Shown here: positions 1 through 11,667 of the stretch, one piece after another
How the letters are laid out: every line of letters begins with the position of its first letter
How positions within the stretch are numbered: the first letter of the stretch is position 1
Made by a program: the position numbers and the translations under genes
Source of the DNA: Myxococcales bacterium
Lineage (GTDB): Bacteria > Myxococcota_A > Polyangia > Haliangiales > Haliangiaceae
Direction: 5' to 3'
DNA: 64,000 nt
Assembly: GCA_016717005.1 (NCBI GenBank)
Contig: JADJUF010000049.1
Location: 348,333 to 412,332, forward strand
The notes under the pieces: generated by a model
The model's input: the letters and a program-made list of their open reading frames with translations, nothing else
What the model was told of the DNA's origin: nothing
Databases searched by the model: none

Positions 1-473
1 CGCTCGGGCTGCCACTGGCCCGGTGACCACACGTAGCCCGAGGGCCCCTGGTTCCAGTAGCCCTCGGTGTAGACGTAGCCGGCGCGCTGTCCGGTCCAGT
101 AGCCGTCGACGTAGGCGTAGCCGCCCTGGGTCTGGCCCCAGTAACCCTGGACGTAGACCTGGCCGGAGCGCTGGGGCTCCCAGGCGCCCGGCATCCAGAC
201 GTAGGCGTTGCCGTTCCAGGCGTGGCGCCCCTGGATCCACACGTAGCCGGGGCGGCTCTCGAAGTAGATGTCGACCGGCGCCGGCGGCGGCGTCGACAGG
301 ATCACCGCGACGTTGTGGACCGCGATCGCCGTGGCCGCGACCGCGGTCGCGACCTGCGCGGCGGTGGCGACCGCGCGCAGCCCCGGCGAGCTGACGCGGA
401 CGTGGCCCGAGCCGCGGACGTAGCAGCCCGAGGCGAGCGCGAGGACGAGGACGAGCGAGGAGGCGGCGCGCAT
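1..473 (-). CDS. Lipoprotein with YVxxGxW repeats, partial (C-terminus outside window)
   Basis: The reading frame starts with ATG at 473 and is still open at base 1, so 157 codons are visible. The first 17 residues are a signal peptide ending in LASGC, a lipobox with Cys17. From about residue 70 the protein is built of six short repeats of the type Y-V-x-x-G-x-W (for example YVWIQG, YVWMPGAW, VYVQGYW, YAYVDGYW, YVYTEGYW). This matches the YXWGXW/WXXGXW repeat lipoproteins common in Myxococcota and other proteobacteria, whose function is unknown. It probably sits in the outer membrane or periplasm. It is divergent from apaH. Confidence 0.75.
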   Translation of the reverse strand, partial: MRAASSLVLVLALASGCYVRGSGHVRVSSPGLRAVATAAQVATAVAATAIAVHNVAVILSTPPPAPVDIYFESRPGYVWIQGRHAWNGNAYVWMPGAWEPQRSGQVYVQGYWGQTQGGYAYVDGYWTGQRAGYVYTEGYWNQGPSGYVWSPGQWQPE

Positions 474-571
474 GCGGTGATGGTCGCGCGGACGCCGCGC
501 GGCGGCAAGCGCCCCGACGGTGGCCTCGATCACGCGGTGCGGACCAGCGGCGGTCCGCGGTACAAGGGGCC

Positions 572-1384
572 ATGGCCCGCTACGCGATCGGCGACATCCA
601 GGGCTGCATGGCCACGCTCGAGCGCCTGCTCGCGACGATCGCGTTCGCGCCCGCCCGCGACGAGCTGTGGCTGGTCGGCGATCTGGTCAACCGCGGGCCC
701 CGCTCGCTCGACGTGCTGCGCTGGGCCCGCGCGCTCGGTGATCGCGCCACGGTCGTCCTGGGCAACCACGACCTGCACCTCCTGGCCCGGGCCGCCGGCG
801 TCGGCAAGGCCAAGAAGCGCGACACGCTCGACGAGATCCTGGCCGCGCCCGATCGCGACGAGCTGATCGACTGGCTGCGCGCGCGGCCGCTGTGCCACGT
901 CGCCGACGGCTTCGTGATGGTCCACGCCGGCGTCCACCCGAGCTGGTCCCTGGCCCAGGTCCAGGGCTACGCGCGCGAGGTCGAGGCGTGCCTGCGCGGC
1001 GCTGACTGGCGCACCTGGATCGCCCAGACCCTGGGGCCGGCCCCGACCTGGCGCCCCGACCGCGCCGGCGCCGAGCGCGTGCGGGCGATCCTCGGCTACC
1101 TGGTGCGGGTGCGCATGTGCCGGCCCGACGGCGACGCCCTGCCCGACTTCGACGGCGCGCCCGACGAGGCGCCCCTGGGCGCGGTGCCGTGGTACCGGCT
1201 CACGCCGGCCGCGCTGGCGCGCCACACGGCGGTCTTCGGCCACTGGGCCGCCCACGGCGCGATGATCGGCGACGACGTGATCGCGACCGACTCGGCGTGC
1301 GTGTGGGGCGGCGCGCTGACGGCGGTGCGCCTCGACGACCGCGCGATGTTCTCGGTGCCCGCGCTCGAGCCCCCGGCCGGGTGA
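572..1384 (+). CDS. apaH: Symmetrical bis(5'-nucleosyl)-tetraphosphatase
   Basis: A 270-residue protein of the usual ApaH length. It carries the PPP-family metallophosphatase blocks GDIQG (7-11), GDLVNRG (36-42) and GNHDLH (64-69), then MVHAGVHP and FGHWAAHG, which supply the metal-binding histidines. ApaH cleaves diadenosine tetraphosphate to two ADP and can remove Np4N caps from RNA; it is cytoplasmic. A TACAAG hexamer lies 5 nt before the ATG. The last codons and stop lie inside a triplicated repeat, so the C-terminal tail may vary between strains. Convergent with the kinase gene that follows. Confidence 0.9.
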   Translation: MARYAIGDIQGCMATLERLLATIAFAPARDELWLVGDLVNRGPRSLDVLRWARALGDRATVVLGNHDLHLLARAAGVGKAKKRDTLDEILAAPDRDELIDWLRARPLCHVADGFVMVHAGVHPSWSLAQVQGYAREVEACLRGADWRTWIAQTLGPAPTWRPDRAGAERVRAILGYLVRVRMCRPDGDALPDFDGAPDEAPLGAVPWYRLTPAALARHTAVFGHWAAHGAMIGDDVIATDSACVWGGALTAVRLDDRAMFSVPALEPPAG

Positions 1385-1543
1385 GCGCCGCCGCGCGCGG
1401 TCAGTCCTGTTCGCGGTGCCCGCGCTCGAGGCCCCGGCCGGGTGAGCGCCGCCGCCGCGCGCGGTCAGTCCCTGTGCTCGGTGCCCGCGCTCAAGCCCCC
1501 GGCCCCGGCCGGGTGAGCGCCGCCGCCGCGCGCGGTCAGTCCT
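1349..1543. repeat. Three tandem copies of a 61-69 bp unit at a convergent gene junction
   Basis: Copies run about 1349-1409, 1410-1474 and 1475-1543. Each holds the block GGTGCCCGCGCTCRAG, a CCCGGCCGGGTGAGCG block and a GCGCGCGGTCAGTCC block, with small indels. Copy 1 provides the TGA of apaH; copy 3 provides the TCA that is the minus-strand stop of the kinase gene. The unit therefore contains both stop codons of the convergent pair, as if the junction itself had been amplified. Confidence 0.85.
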
Positions 1544-2681
1544 TCTTCTTCCGCTTGCGCGTCGTCAGCGGGATCGGATCGCTGGTGTCGCCCAGCGCCT
1601 CGGCCGGGCCGATCTCGATGTCGATGCCCGAGCCGTTGTCGACCGCGCCCGGCGCCAGCGTCGGCGCCGACGCCGGCTTCGCGTAGGTCCAGGTCGGGAC
1701 GTTCTCGCTGGTCATCAGCGCCGACCGCCGCGGCCCCAGGCGGGCTCGGTGCTCGGCCACGCGCTGGGCCAGGATCGCCTGAGGATCGCCGCCGGGCGGG
1801 GCGTAGCGCAGCACCTCGCCCAGCATGAACGCGAAGCTCGCGGCCGAGCCGAACCGATCGGCCGGCTCCTTGGCTAGCGCGCGCTCGATGATCACGATCA
1901 GCTCGTCGGGCAGATCGCTGCGGTACGCCGACAGCGGCCGGATGATGCACTGCCGGATCAGCTTGAACACGTCGAGGTCCGAGCGCCCGTCGAACAGGCG
2001 CTCGCCGGTCAGCGACTCCCACATCACCGCGCCCATCGCGAACAGATCCGAGGCCGGCGTCGCCTGGCCGCCCATCGCGACCTCGGGCGACAGGTACGAC
2101 AGCTTGCCCTTGACCGTGCCCGGCGCCGTCAGGCTGACCATGCGGTCGCGGGCGCGGGCCAGGCCGAAGTCGGTGAGCTTCACCGCGCCGTTGCTGCCCA
2201 GGAGGATGTTGTGCGGCGAGACGTCGCGGTGGACGATCGGCGCCGGCGTGCCGTCAGGGCGGCGCCGCTCGTGGGCCGCCGCCAGGCCCCGCAGCGTGCC
2301 GATCGCCGCCACCACCACCAGCGGCCACGGGGTGCGCCCGCCGGCCTCGCGCTCGGCCTTGACGAAGCCGCCGAGGTCCATCCCCTCGACCCACTCCATG
2401 ACGATGTAGTACGTGCCCTGGGGATCGACGCAGAAGTCGTAGACCTGGACGATGTTGGGGTGCGCGAGCTCGGAGCCGACCCGCGCCTCCTCGATGAACA
2501 TCTCGGTGTAGTTCTTGATCGAGCGGAACTCGCTCTTGATCTTCTTGATCGCGACCGTGCGCGAGAAGCCGGCGGCGCCCTTGACCTGGGCCTTCCAGAC
2601 CGACGCCATGCCGCCTTCTCCGGCCATCTCGACCAGCTCGTACTTGCCGTCGAGGACGACCGGGCTTGTCACCGCTCGCAT
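1536..2681 (-). CDS. Eukaryotic-like Ser/Thr protein kinase, soluble
   Basis: About 381 residues from the ATG at 2681; an in-frame start at 2708 would add nine residues. Kinase landmarks are the glycine loop GEGGMASVW (21-29), the ATP-binding lysine of VAIKK (about 46), catalytic HRDVSPHN (151-158, Asp153) and DFGLAR (171-176). The HRDVSPxN form is typical of Myxococcota kinases. After the domain comes a short linker with a basic tail (RKRKKKD). No membrane segment is visible, so it is probably cytoplasmic. Its substrate cannot be told. It lies downstream of the ABC-F gene on the same strand, with a hairpin between them. Confidence 0.9.
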   Translation of the reverse strand: MRAVTSPVVLDGKYELVEMAGEGGMASVWKAQVKGAAGFSRTVAIKKIKSEFRSIKNYTEMFIEEARVGSELAHPNIVQVYDFCVDPQGTYYIVMEWVEGMDLGGFVKAEREAGGRTPWPLVVVAAIGTLRGLAAAHERRRPDGTPAPIVHRDVSPHNILLGSNGAVKLTDFGLARARDRMVSLTAPGTVKGKLSYLSPEVAMGGQATPASDLFAMGAVMWESLTGERLFDGRSDLDVFKLIRQCIIRPLSAYRSDLPDELIVIIERALAKEPADRFGSAASFAFMLGEVLRYAPPGGDPQAILAQRVAEHRARLGPRRSALMTSENVPTWTYAKPASAPTLAPGAVDNGSGIDIEIGPAEALGDTSDPIPLTTRKRKKKD

Positions 2682-2715
2682 TATCCCCGCCCGCGGCCCG
2701 ACCTGCAATGCCCGA

Positions 2716-2759
2716 CAGCGCCTGTGAGGGCTGCGAAAGATGCTGTGGGGCAGGCGCTG
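2716..2759 (-). terminator. Perfect 9-bp inverted repeat after the ABC-F gene
   Basis: CAGCGCCTG at 2716-2724 is mirrored exactly by CAGGCGCTG at 2751-2759, with 26 nt between. It lies 14 nt past the stop of the ABC-F gene and 35 nt before the kinase start. No U-run follows, so it is either an attenuating or RNA-stabilising hairpin or a non-canonical terminator. Confidence 0.35.
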
Positions 2760-2772
2760 CGGTCCGCGCGCG

Positions 2773-4782
<2,010 letters not shown>

Positions 4783-4853
4783 GGCAGCGGGCGCGTATAC
4801 CGCAGCCGCGCAGCGCTCGCCACCGCCGCGTCCCGCACTTCGCTCGATCGCGG

Positions 4854-6299
4854 TCAGGACGCCGGCAGCGCCACCGTGAACGTGGCGCCGGCCCCGGGGA
4901 CGCTCGCGACGGTGAGCCGGCCCGAGGCGCTGGCCACGATCGACTGGGCGGTGGCCAGGCCCAGGCCGATGCCCTCGCCCACCGGCTTGGTCGAGAAGAA
5001 CGGGTCGAACACGCGCGGCAGATCGCCGGGCGCGATCCCGACGCCGGTGTCGCTGATGGCGAAGCAGGTGTGGCGGCCGTCGCGCCACACCCGCACGCCG
5101 ATGCGGTGGCCGCCGCCGCCGGCGGCGCGGATGGCGTGGCCGGCGTTGATCAGCAGGTTCAGCGCCACCTGGGTCAGCTTGCCCTCGGCGATCAGCACCG
5201 GCGGCGCCGCGGCGTAGGCGCGCTCGATCTCGATCCCGGCCAGCGCGTGGCCGGCGATCTTGAGCGCGCGCTCGATCGGCGCGGTCACGTCGAGCACGGT
5301 CGGCTCGTCATCGGGCCGCGCGAACTGGCGCAGCTCGCCGACGATCGTGCGCACCCGCCGGGCGCCGTCGGCGATCGCCGCCAGGTGCCCGACCAGCTCG
5401 TCGAGCACCGGCGCGGCCGGGGTCCCGGGCGGCAACGCCGAGCGCAGCTCGCCGGCGCGCACCGTCGCGGCGTCGAGCCGGAGCAGCAGGTAGGTCAGCG
5501 GGTTGCCGATCTCGTGCGCCACCCCGGCCGCGAGCGTGCCCAGCGCGACCATGCGATCGATCTGGCCGCCGCGGAGCTGACGCTGGCGCACCTCGGTGAC
5601 GTCGCGCGCGACCACCATGACCGCGGGCTCCCCGTCGAACGCGATCGGCACCGCGCCGACCTGGGCCAGGAACACGGTGCCGTCGCTGCGCACCAGCCGC
5701 TCGTCGATGAACGGCAGGTGCGACCCGCCCTCGGCGAGCCCGCGCATGCGGTCGACCACCAGCGGGTGGTCGTCGGGGTGGACCAGGTCGATCGCGGCGC
5801 GCCCGACCAGCTGCTCGAGCGGGCCGCGCCACATCTGCAGCATCATCTGGTTGGCGTAGGTGATGCGACCGCGGGTGTGGATGATCACGCAGTCGGGCGC
5901 GTTCTCGATGACCGCGCGGAAGCTGGCGGCGGTGCGCAGCAGCCGCTCGACCATGTCGCCGAGATCCTCGGGGTCGCGCAGCACCAGCCCGACCCGGTCG
6001 CCGAGGACCCGCGACGACACCAGCAGCACCCGGCGCGCCCCGGCGCTGGTGCGCCACTCGCGCGGCGTCGGGCGCCCGTCGACGCCGGCGCGGTCGGCCA
6101 GCGTCCGCTCGTGGGCCTCGGCCGGATCGAGGTACAGCTCGGCCACCGGCCGGCCGACCAGCGCGTCGAGCGGGTGGCCGAGCAGCTGCGCCGCGGCCGC
6201 GTTGGCGCGCTCGATCCGGGCCGCGGCGTCGATCACCAGCACCCCGTCCGGCAGCGCGGCCACGAGCGCCGCCATCACCGAGTCGTCACCGCCGGTCAC
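4854..6299 (-). CDS. PAS-domain sensor histidine kinase
   Basis: 481 residues from a GTG at 6299, which has GACAAT six bases upstream. Two PAS regions (about 12-80 and 125-235) precede the phosphoacceptor block AHEIGNPLTY (His262), the N box NLLINAGHA, and ATP-lid motifs DTGVGIAP, FDPFFSTK and GIGLGLA. This is an NtrB-like soluble kinase with no transmembrane segment, so it should sense a cytoplasmic signal through PAS. No response regulator lies beside it, so it is an orphan whose partner is unknown. Its 3' end lies 72 bp from the ABC-F start. Confidence 0.9.
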   Translation of the reverse strand: MTGGDDSVMAALVAALPDGVLVIDAAARIERANAAAAQLLGHPLDALVGRPVAELYLDPAEAHERTLADRAGVDGRPTPREWRTSAGARRVLLVSSRVLGDRVGLVLRDPEDLGDMVERLLRTAASFRAVIENAPDCVIIHTRGRITYANQMMLQMWRGPLEQLVGRAAIDLVHPDDHPLVVDRMRGLAEGGSHLPFIDERLVRSDGTVFLAQVGAVPIAFDGEPAVMVVARDVTEVRQRQLRGGQIDRMVALGTLAAGVAHEIGNPLTYLLLRLDAATVRAGELRSALPPGTPAAPVLDELVGHLAAIADGARRVRTIVGELRQFARPDDEPTVLDVTAPIERALKIAGHALAGIEIERAYAAAPPVLIAEGKLTQVALNLLINAGHAIRAAGGGGHRIGVRVWRDGRHTCFAISDTGVGIAPGDLPRVFDPFFSTKPVGEGIGLGLATAQSIVASASGRLTVASVPGAGATFTVALPAS

Positions 6300-6390
6300 C
6301 GGCCGATTGTCGCCAGCGCCCGCGCCGCGCGCAACCCTGTCGGGCGCGGCCCCCGACGAGGGCGCGCGGTGACGGGCCGCCCCCTGGAGC

Positions 6391-6774
6391 TCACTCGCGG
6401 CGACGGGGCGCGCGCACGACCATGACCCGGGGCAGCTGGCCCTGGCGCTCGAGCTCGTGCAGCGTCGCGCCGATGGCCCGGACCTCTGCCAGACGCTCGC
6501 CGTCGCCGGCGTGGCGCTCGAGCAGCGCCGAGTACAGCTCCCGGGCGGTGTCGTCGGCGAAGTCGGCCGGGTGCGCGAGGACGTAGCGCAGCTGGCCGCG
6601 CTCGAGCTGGTAGCGCAGCGGATCGCGGAACTCGGCCCAGTCGTCGATCTCCCCGAACAGCTCGCGCGCGGCGTCGCGGTCGCCGCCCTCGACCAGGGCG
6701 AGCGCAGCGGTCACCTCGGCCCGCCGGGCCTCACCGGGCCGGGTCGCGGGGCGGTCGTCGGCCCGGTCGCGCAC
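6391..6774 (-). CDS. Small hypothetical protein
   Basis: 127 residues from GTG at 6774. TACACT sits exactly 6 nt before the GTG, matching the leaderless pattern seen elsewhere. The protein is mostly helical and charged, with repeated Leu/Glu/Arg stretches (for example ALALVEGGDRDAARELFGEI) that look like one or two TPR-like helix pairs. No signal peptide or membrane segment. I do not recognise the family. Confidence 0.6.
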   Translation of the reverse strand: MRDRADDRPATRPGEARRAEVTAALALVEGGDRDAARELFGEIDDWAEFRDPLRYQLERGQLRYVLAHPADFADDTARELYSALLERHAGDGERLAEVRAIGATLHELERQGQLPRVMVVRAPRRRE

Positions 6775-6828
6775 GATCTCAGTGTACTCCCGGATCGATC
6801 GCGCGGCCGGAGGTTCGTCGCGCGGCCG

Positions 6829-7662
6829 TCAATCGAGATCGCGCCGGACCCCGAGCGACGCGGCGACGTCCTGGCGCTCGGCGCCGACCAGCGGCACGCC
6901 GACGGCGATCGCGACCCGCCACGGCCCGATCACGCGCCAGTGGGCGCCGACCCGCGCCGCGACGTGATCGAGCCCGAGCCCGTACCAGCCGCCCTGGACG
7001 TCGACGCCGAGGTCGGCGCTGAGCCAGCGCCGGGCCCGCCAGCTCGCGTCGAGCGACGCCAGCCCGGCGGCCCGGGTCGAGGTGCCGGTGACCGCGCGCC
7101 CGTACCAGCCGAGCGCCGCGGCCCGGGCGTGGATCCGCAGCCGCGCCCGCGCCTGCCAGGTCACGACCGCGGCCAGCTGGACGGCGCCGGTCGAGCTGGC
7201 GATCGTCGAGCGCGTGTACGGCAGCTCGGCCTGGGCGACCACGGCCACGCGCAGCGGCCGCCCGGCCAGCGCGGCCTCGGCGCCGAACGCCCCGTGGACC
7301 AGGAGCGGGCCGTAGGTCGGCTCGACGATCTTCCACACCGCGTTCTGGATGAACGCGACCTCGGCGGCGCGGACCGCGAGCCCCCACTCGAAGCGACGCT
7401 GCTCGACCAGCCGCACCGCCACGGTGAGGTCGCCGCCGAGCGTGCCGTAGAACGCGGGCGTGTCGATCAGCGCGCGGCCGCGCACGTCGACCGAGGCGTC
7501 GGGCTGCAGGCAGCCCCCGCGCCCGCCGTCGAAGCCGGCGTCCCGCCACGGCACCGCGACCGGCTCGTCGATGGGATCGGCGCAGATGTCGTCGGCCCCG
7601 GCCGCGGCCGGGGCCAGCGCCAGGGCCAGCGCCACGGTGATCAGGGCCGCGCGCGCGATCAC
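6829..7662 (-). CDS. Secreted hypothetical, probable outer-membrane beta-barrel
   Basis: 277 residues from GTG at 7662, whose last bases overlap the stop of the upstream gene (GTGA), so the two are translationally coupled. The N-terminus is a clear signal peptide (IARAALITVALALALAP...AAAGADD). The rest alternates hydrophobic and polar residues with many Arg/Trp/Tyr girdle residues, as in a small barrel. It follows the PHP-domain lipoprotein in one operon. Family not recognised. Confidence 0.65.
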   Translation of the reverse strand: MIARAALITVALALALAPAAAGADDICADPIDEPVAVPWRDAGFDGGRGGCLQPDASVDVRGRALIDTPAFYGTLGGDLTVAVRLVEQRRFEWGLAVRAAEVAFIQNAVWKIVEPTYGPLLVHGAFGAEAALAGRPLRVAVVAQAELPYTRSTIASSTGAVQLAAVVTWQARARLRIHARAAALGWYGRAVTGTSTRAAGLASLDASWRARRWLSADLGVDVQGGWYGLGLDHVAARVGAHWRVIGPWRVAIAVGVPLVGAERQDVAASLGVRRDLD

Positions 7663-10582
7663 GGCGCGCCTCGCGGCGGGGTCCAGCCGTCGCCGGCCAG
7701 ATCGATCAGCAAGAGGCTCGTGAACCCGTACGGCCAGCTCTCGGGCACGATCCGCGTCATCACGTAGCGCGGGTCGGTCGCGTCGTCGGGATCGGGCGGG
7801 TTGACGATCGGGCCGGTGTCCTCGTCGTCCTCGATGTCGTCGCGATCGACGTCGCCGTCGCGATCGTTGTCGCCGGTGTCGGGCACGCCGTCGTCGTCGA
7901 GATCGGCGTAGCGCGGCGGCGCCAGGCCGGCCTCGAACACCAGCCAGTCGTCGGTGGCGCCGACCAGCGACGCCAGCGGCACCTCGCCGCGCCAGCGCAC
8001 GACGCCGCCGGCGCCGAACGGATCGGCCGGCGCCGGCAGGTCCCGGACCAGCACCTGCTCGCCGCGCGACGTCACCGCCCGCACCTCGGCCACCGGGATC
8101 CACGGCGCGGCCCGGACCTCGATCGCGACCACGTCGCCGGGCCGCGGCACCACCGGCACGAGGCCCAGCCCACGCCGCGGCGCGCCGCTGGGGCCGATGC
8201 CGATCGCGATGAACACGCCGCTGCCGGCCACGACCGCGCCGCCCTTGAGCGCGCGGTCGAAGCTGGCCCCGGTGGTGGCGGCGAGGGCGGTGCCGGCCTC
8301 GACCCAGGTGCGGCCCCAGCCGAGCTGGTTGTCGCGCAGCCCGTGCGAGTCGCTGTTGGCGACGCCGACGACCGGGTGCCCGGCCGAGGCCAGCGCGAAC
8401 CACGAGCCCCGGGTCTTCTGCCACTCGTCGGCGCCGGCGCCGTTGCCGACCTCCATGACGTCCCAGTCGAGGTTGGCGTGGCCGCCGCCGGGACGGGCCA
8501 GGAGCGTGCCGCCCGGGGACCCGTCGGCGGCGCGCGGCAGCGGCGCGCGCGGGTCGAACTCGATCGCGCGCAGGTACCCGAGGTCGCGCCCGAACTGCGG
8601 CTCGTCCCACGGGTGGTTGATCATGCGCACGCCGTCGGGGCCGATCAGCGGATCGAGGAGGTCGAACAGCGCGCCGGGCTCGAGCCGCTCGTCCCACGGC
8701 GCGCCGCCCCGGGGCGACGCCGGCACCGGCGTCAGCGGCCAGAAGTTGAAGTGGCCGATCACCCGGGGCAGATCCTCGCCGGGCACGTCGAGGAACGGGA
8801 TCAGCGGCGTGGTCTCCAGCCCGCCGAGCACCAGCACCCGGTCGCCGGCGCCCAGCGCCGCCACCGTCGCGGCGTAGTCGGTCACGTAGTCGTGATCGGT
8901 CGCCGCGATCACGTCGACGCCGGCGGCCAGGAACGAGCGCACGCGATCGCGATCGGGCAGGCCCGAGTCGAAGCTGGCGGCGCCGTGGACGTGCAGATCG
9001 GCGGCGAGCCACCCCGGCGGGACCACGTCGAGGGCGCGGAGCTCGAGGTCGACGGCGATCAGCTCGCCGGGATCGAGCTGGACCTCGGCCCGCGCCACGG
9101 TGGCGTCGGGGCCGGCGCTGGCGAGCACGAGGTAGTGCCCGGCCGGGACCTCGACGTCGGTGCCGGCCGGCTCGACCAGCACGCGGTTGCACGCGGGCGA
9201 CGCGCCGTTGGGCGGCCCCAGCCACGGCGCGCACGGCGTCAGCCGGCCGTGGAACGAGCCCTTGACCGCGGCCCGGGTGGCGTCGTCGGCGGGCTCGAAC
9301 ACGACCAGCGCGTCGATCGGCTCGCTGGGCCCGGCGCCGCCGCGGGTCACGTGCAGGTTGACCGTCGCCGGCGCCGGCACGGTCAGGTCGCCGAGCGCGC
9401 CGCCGTCGGCGACGTCGCCGCGCAGCTCGCGCCGCCCGAACGACCACAGCTCCCACGACAGGTCCTCGGCCGTGGGCACCGCCGCCCGGAACTGGCCGTC
9501 GGCGGCGGGCACCACCGCGGTCAGCGGCGCGCGTCGTCGCCGCCGCGGATCACCACCGACGCGCGCCGGACGTCGCCGCCGAACGGGAAGCCCTCGGCCA
9601 GCACCCGGCCGGTGACGATCGTCGGAGCCGGGCTGCCGAACAGCTGCCCGCGCGCGGTCAGGAGCGCCTCGACCGCCGCCGCCGGCCCCGAGCCGCCGCG
9701 GGCGCCGCCGCCGCCGGTGCCGTCCCCGGCCGCGACGACGAAGCGCTCGAACACGAGGCCCTGCCCGGGCGCGACCGCCTCGATCGGCGTGCCCAGCGCC
9801 GACACCTCGAGGTCGTTGACGCCGCTGACCCGATCGCGGTCGCACGCGATCACGCCGTAGGCCGGGCCGTCGGGCGCCGGCGTCGCCGCGGCCACGTACG
9901 GGTAGTCCTGCCACAGCGCGGTCAGGTCGAGCAGCTCGAGCGGCGGCTGGCTGTAGCCCTGCCCGGCCACCGGCGCGAACGGGATCACCCGGCGCTTGCC
10001 CCAGTGCGCGGTGTCGGCGATCACGAACGCCTGGCGATCGGGCGAGCCGTTGTGCAGCTCGCTGCGGACCCGCAGGCCCGGGTCGCACGGGCGCAGCTCG
10101 TAGCGGGTCGCGACCGCGACGTCGGGGCGGCCGTCGAGGTGGCCGCGCGCGATCACCGCGACGTATTCGGGCGCGCGATCGACCAGCTCGACCCGGTCGT
10201 AGGCGAACGCGTCGTCGGGCAGCAGCCCGGCGAGCTGGTACAGGATCGTCAGGTCGTCGACGCCGCCGCTGGGCCCCAGATCGATCAGGTTGCCACCGGT
10301 CGGCGCCAGATCGGTCGGCGCGTCGAGCGCGCTCACGACCGCGGTGATCACGCCGTTGGACAGGACCACGTCGCCGGCCGCGCCCTGGCCGCGCGCCAGG
10401 CCCAGCTCGGGCGGCGCCGCCGCCAGCGCCCCGACGTACAGGCGCGGGGTCGCGCACGCGAACGTGAGGCCGCCGCACGGCGTCGTCGCCTCGCAGTCGC
10501 CGCCGAGGCAGCTGTCGCGACCGCAGCCGGCGTCGACGAGCGCCATCGCCGCGACCAGCGCGGCGTACACGCGGACGGACAT
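7659..10582 (-). CDS. PHP-domain lipoprotein, one frameshift near 9530
   Basis: The frame opens at ATG 10582, with TAGGAT exactly 6 nt upstream, and encodes a lipoprotein signal ending LVDAGC. The first frame stops at 9521 after VVIRGGDDA; a neighbouring frame continues directly with PLTAVVPAADG and runs to 7659. A single missing base about 9530 joins them into one protein of some 974 residues. The second half has a carboxypeptidase-regulatory-like segment, then PHP phosphoesterase motifs DLHVHG, ATDHDY, GLET, NHPWDE and ANSDSH, and a C-terminal Asp-rich Ca-binding-like stretch (DLDDDGVPDTGDNDRDGD). PHP proteins hydrolyse phosphoester or related bonds with metals; here the enzyme would be anchored at the cell surface. 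The break could be real or an error. Confidence 0.75.
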
Positions 10583-10637
10583 CCGGACATCCTACACCGC
10601 TTGCGACCACACCGCCGCGCGCGCATCCTCGCGCGCG

Positions 10638-11612
10638 ATGCGCGCCTGGCGAGTCCACGAGTACGGTGCCCACCGCGACGTCCTGCGCCTCGAGGACGCG
10701 CCCGATCCGGTCGCGCCCGCCGACGGCGTCGTGATCGACGTCGCCGCCGCCGGCCTGAACTTCCCCGACCTGCTCGCGATCGCCGGGCAGTACCAGGTCC
10801 GCGCGCCGCGGCCGTTCTCGCCCGGGTTCGAGGCCGCCGGCGTCGTGCGCGCGGTCGGCGCCGCCAGCCGCCTCCGCGTCGGCGACCGGGTCGTGGCGTC
10901 GGCGTCGTGGGGCGCGTTCGCCGAGCAGCTCGCGGTGCGCGACGCCGCGGTGCTGCCGTGGCCGACCGGGCTGTCCGCGGCCGAGGCCGCGAGCTTCCTG
11001 GTCACGTACCAGACCGGCCACCTCGCGCTGACCCGCCGCGCGCACCTGGCCGCCGGCGAGACGCTGCTGGTGCTGGGCGCCGCCGGCGGCACCGGCCTCG
11101 CGGCGATCCAGCTCGGCAAGGCGCTGGGCGCGCGGGTGCTCGCGGTCGCCGGCGGCGCCGACAAGGTCGCGGCCTGCGCCGCCGCCGGCGCCGACGTCGC
11201 GATCGATCACCGCGCCGGCGACTTCGTGGCCGCGGCCCTGGCCGCCACCGACGGCAAGGGCGTCGACGTGATCTACGACCCCGTCGGCGGCGACACGACC
11301 GAGCGCGCGATGAAGGCCCTGGCGTGGGAGGGCCGGCTGCTCGTGATCGGGTTCGCGTCGGGCGCGATCCCGGCGATCAAGCTCAACCGGGTGCTGCTCA
11401 AGAACACGTCGATCGTCGGGCTGTACTGGGGCGCCTACTTCGAGCGCGATCGCGCGCTGATCGAGGCGACCCACGCCGACCTGTGCGCCCGGGTCGAGCG
11501 CGGCGAGCTGCGCCCGGTGGTGCGGACCCTGGCGATGACCGAGCTGCCCGACGGCCTCGACGCGCTCGCGGCCCGCACCAGCGTCGGCAACCTCGCGCTC
11601 GCGGTGCGCTGA
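10638..11612 (+). CDS. NADPH:quinone oxidoreductase, MDR family
   Basis: 324 residues from ATG 10638 (MRAWRVHEYG); upstream in-frame codons belong to the region behind the divergent lipoprotein start. The N-terminal GroES-like fold has AAGLNFPDLL and SPGFEAAGVV, and the Rossmann fold has LGAAGGTGLAAIQLGKA and YDPVGGD. The zinc-binding residues of alcohol dehydrogenases are absent, as expected for the quinone oxidoreductase branch (QOR/zeta-crystallin), which uses NADPH to reduce quinones or enoyl compounds. Cytoplasmic. Substrate not determinable. Confidence 0.88.
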   Translation: MRAWRVHEYGAHRDVLRLEDAPDPVAPADGVVIDVAAAGLNFPDLLAIAGQYQVRAPRPFSPGFEAAGVVRAVGAASRLRVGDRVVASASWGAFAEQLAVRDAAVLPWPTGLSAAEAASFLVTYQTGHLALTRRAHLAAGETLLVLGAAGGTGLAAIQLGKALGARVLAVAGGADKVAACAAAGADVAIDHRAGDFVAAALAATDGKGVDVIYDPVGGDTTERAMKALAWEGRLLVIGFASGAIPAIKLNRVLLKNTSIVGLYWGAYFERDRALIEATHADLCARVERGELRPVVRTLAMTELPDGLDALAARTSVGNLALAVR

Positions 11613-11667
11613 CACCCGCCGCGGCCGCGACGTTGCGCCGCGGCGGCCGCTCGCTTAGGTTCGCGCG

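Noticed and set aside
7659..11615. Minus-strand ORF of 1318 codons
   Set aside because: Only the part below about 9535 is real (PHP protein); the upstream part is antisense to the quinone oxidoreductase and lies in the wrong frame of the same lipoprotein.
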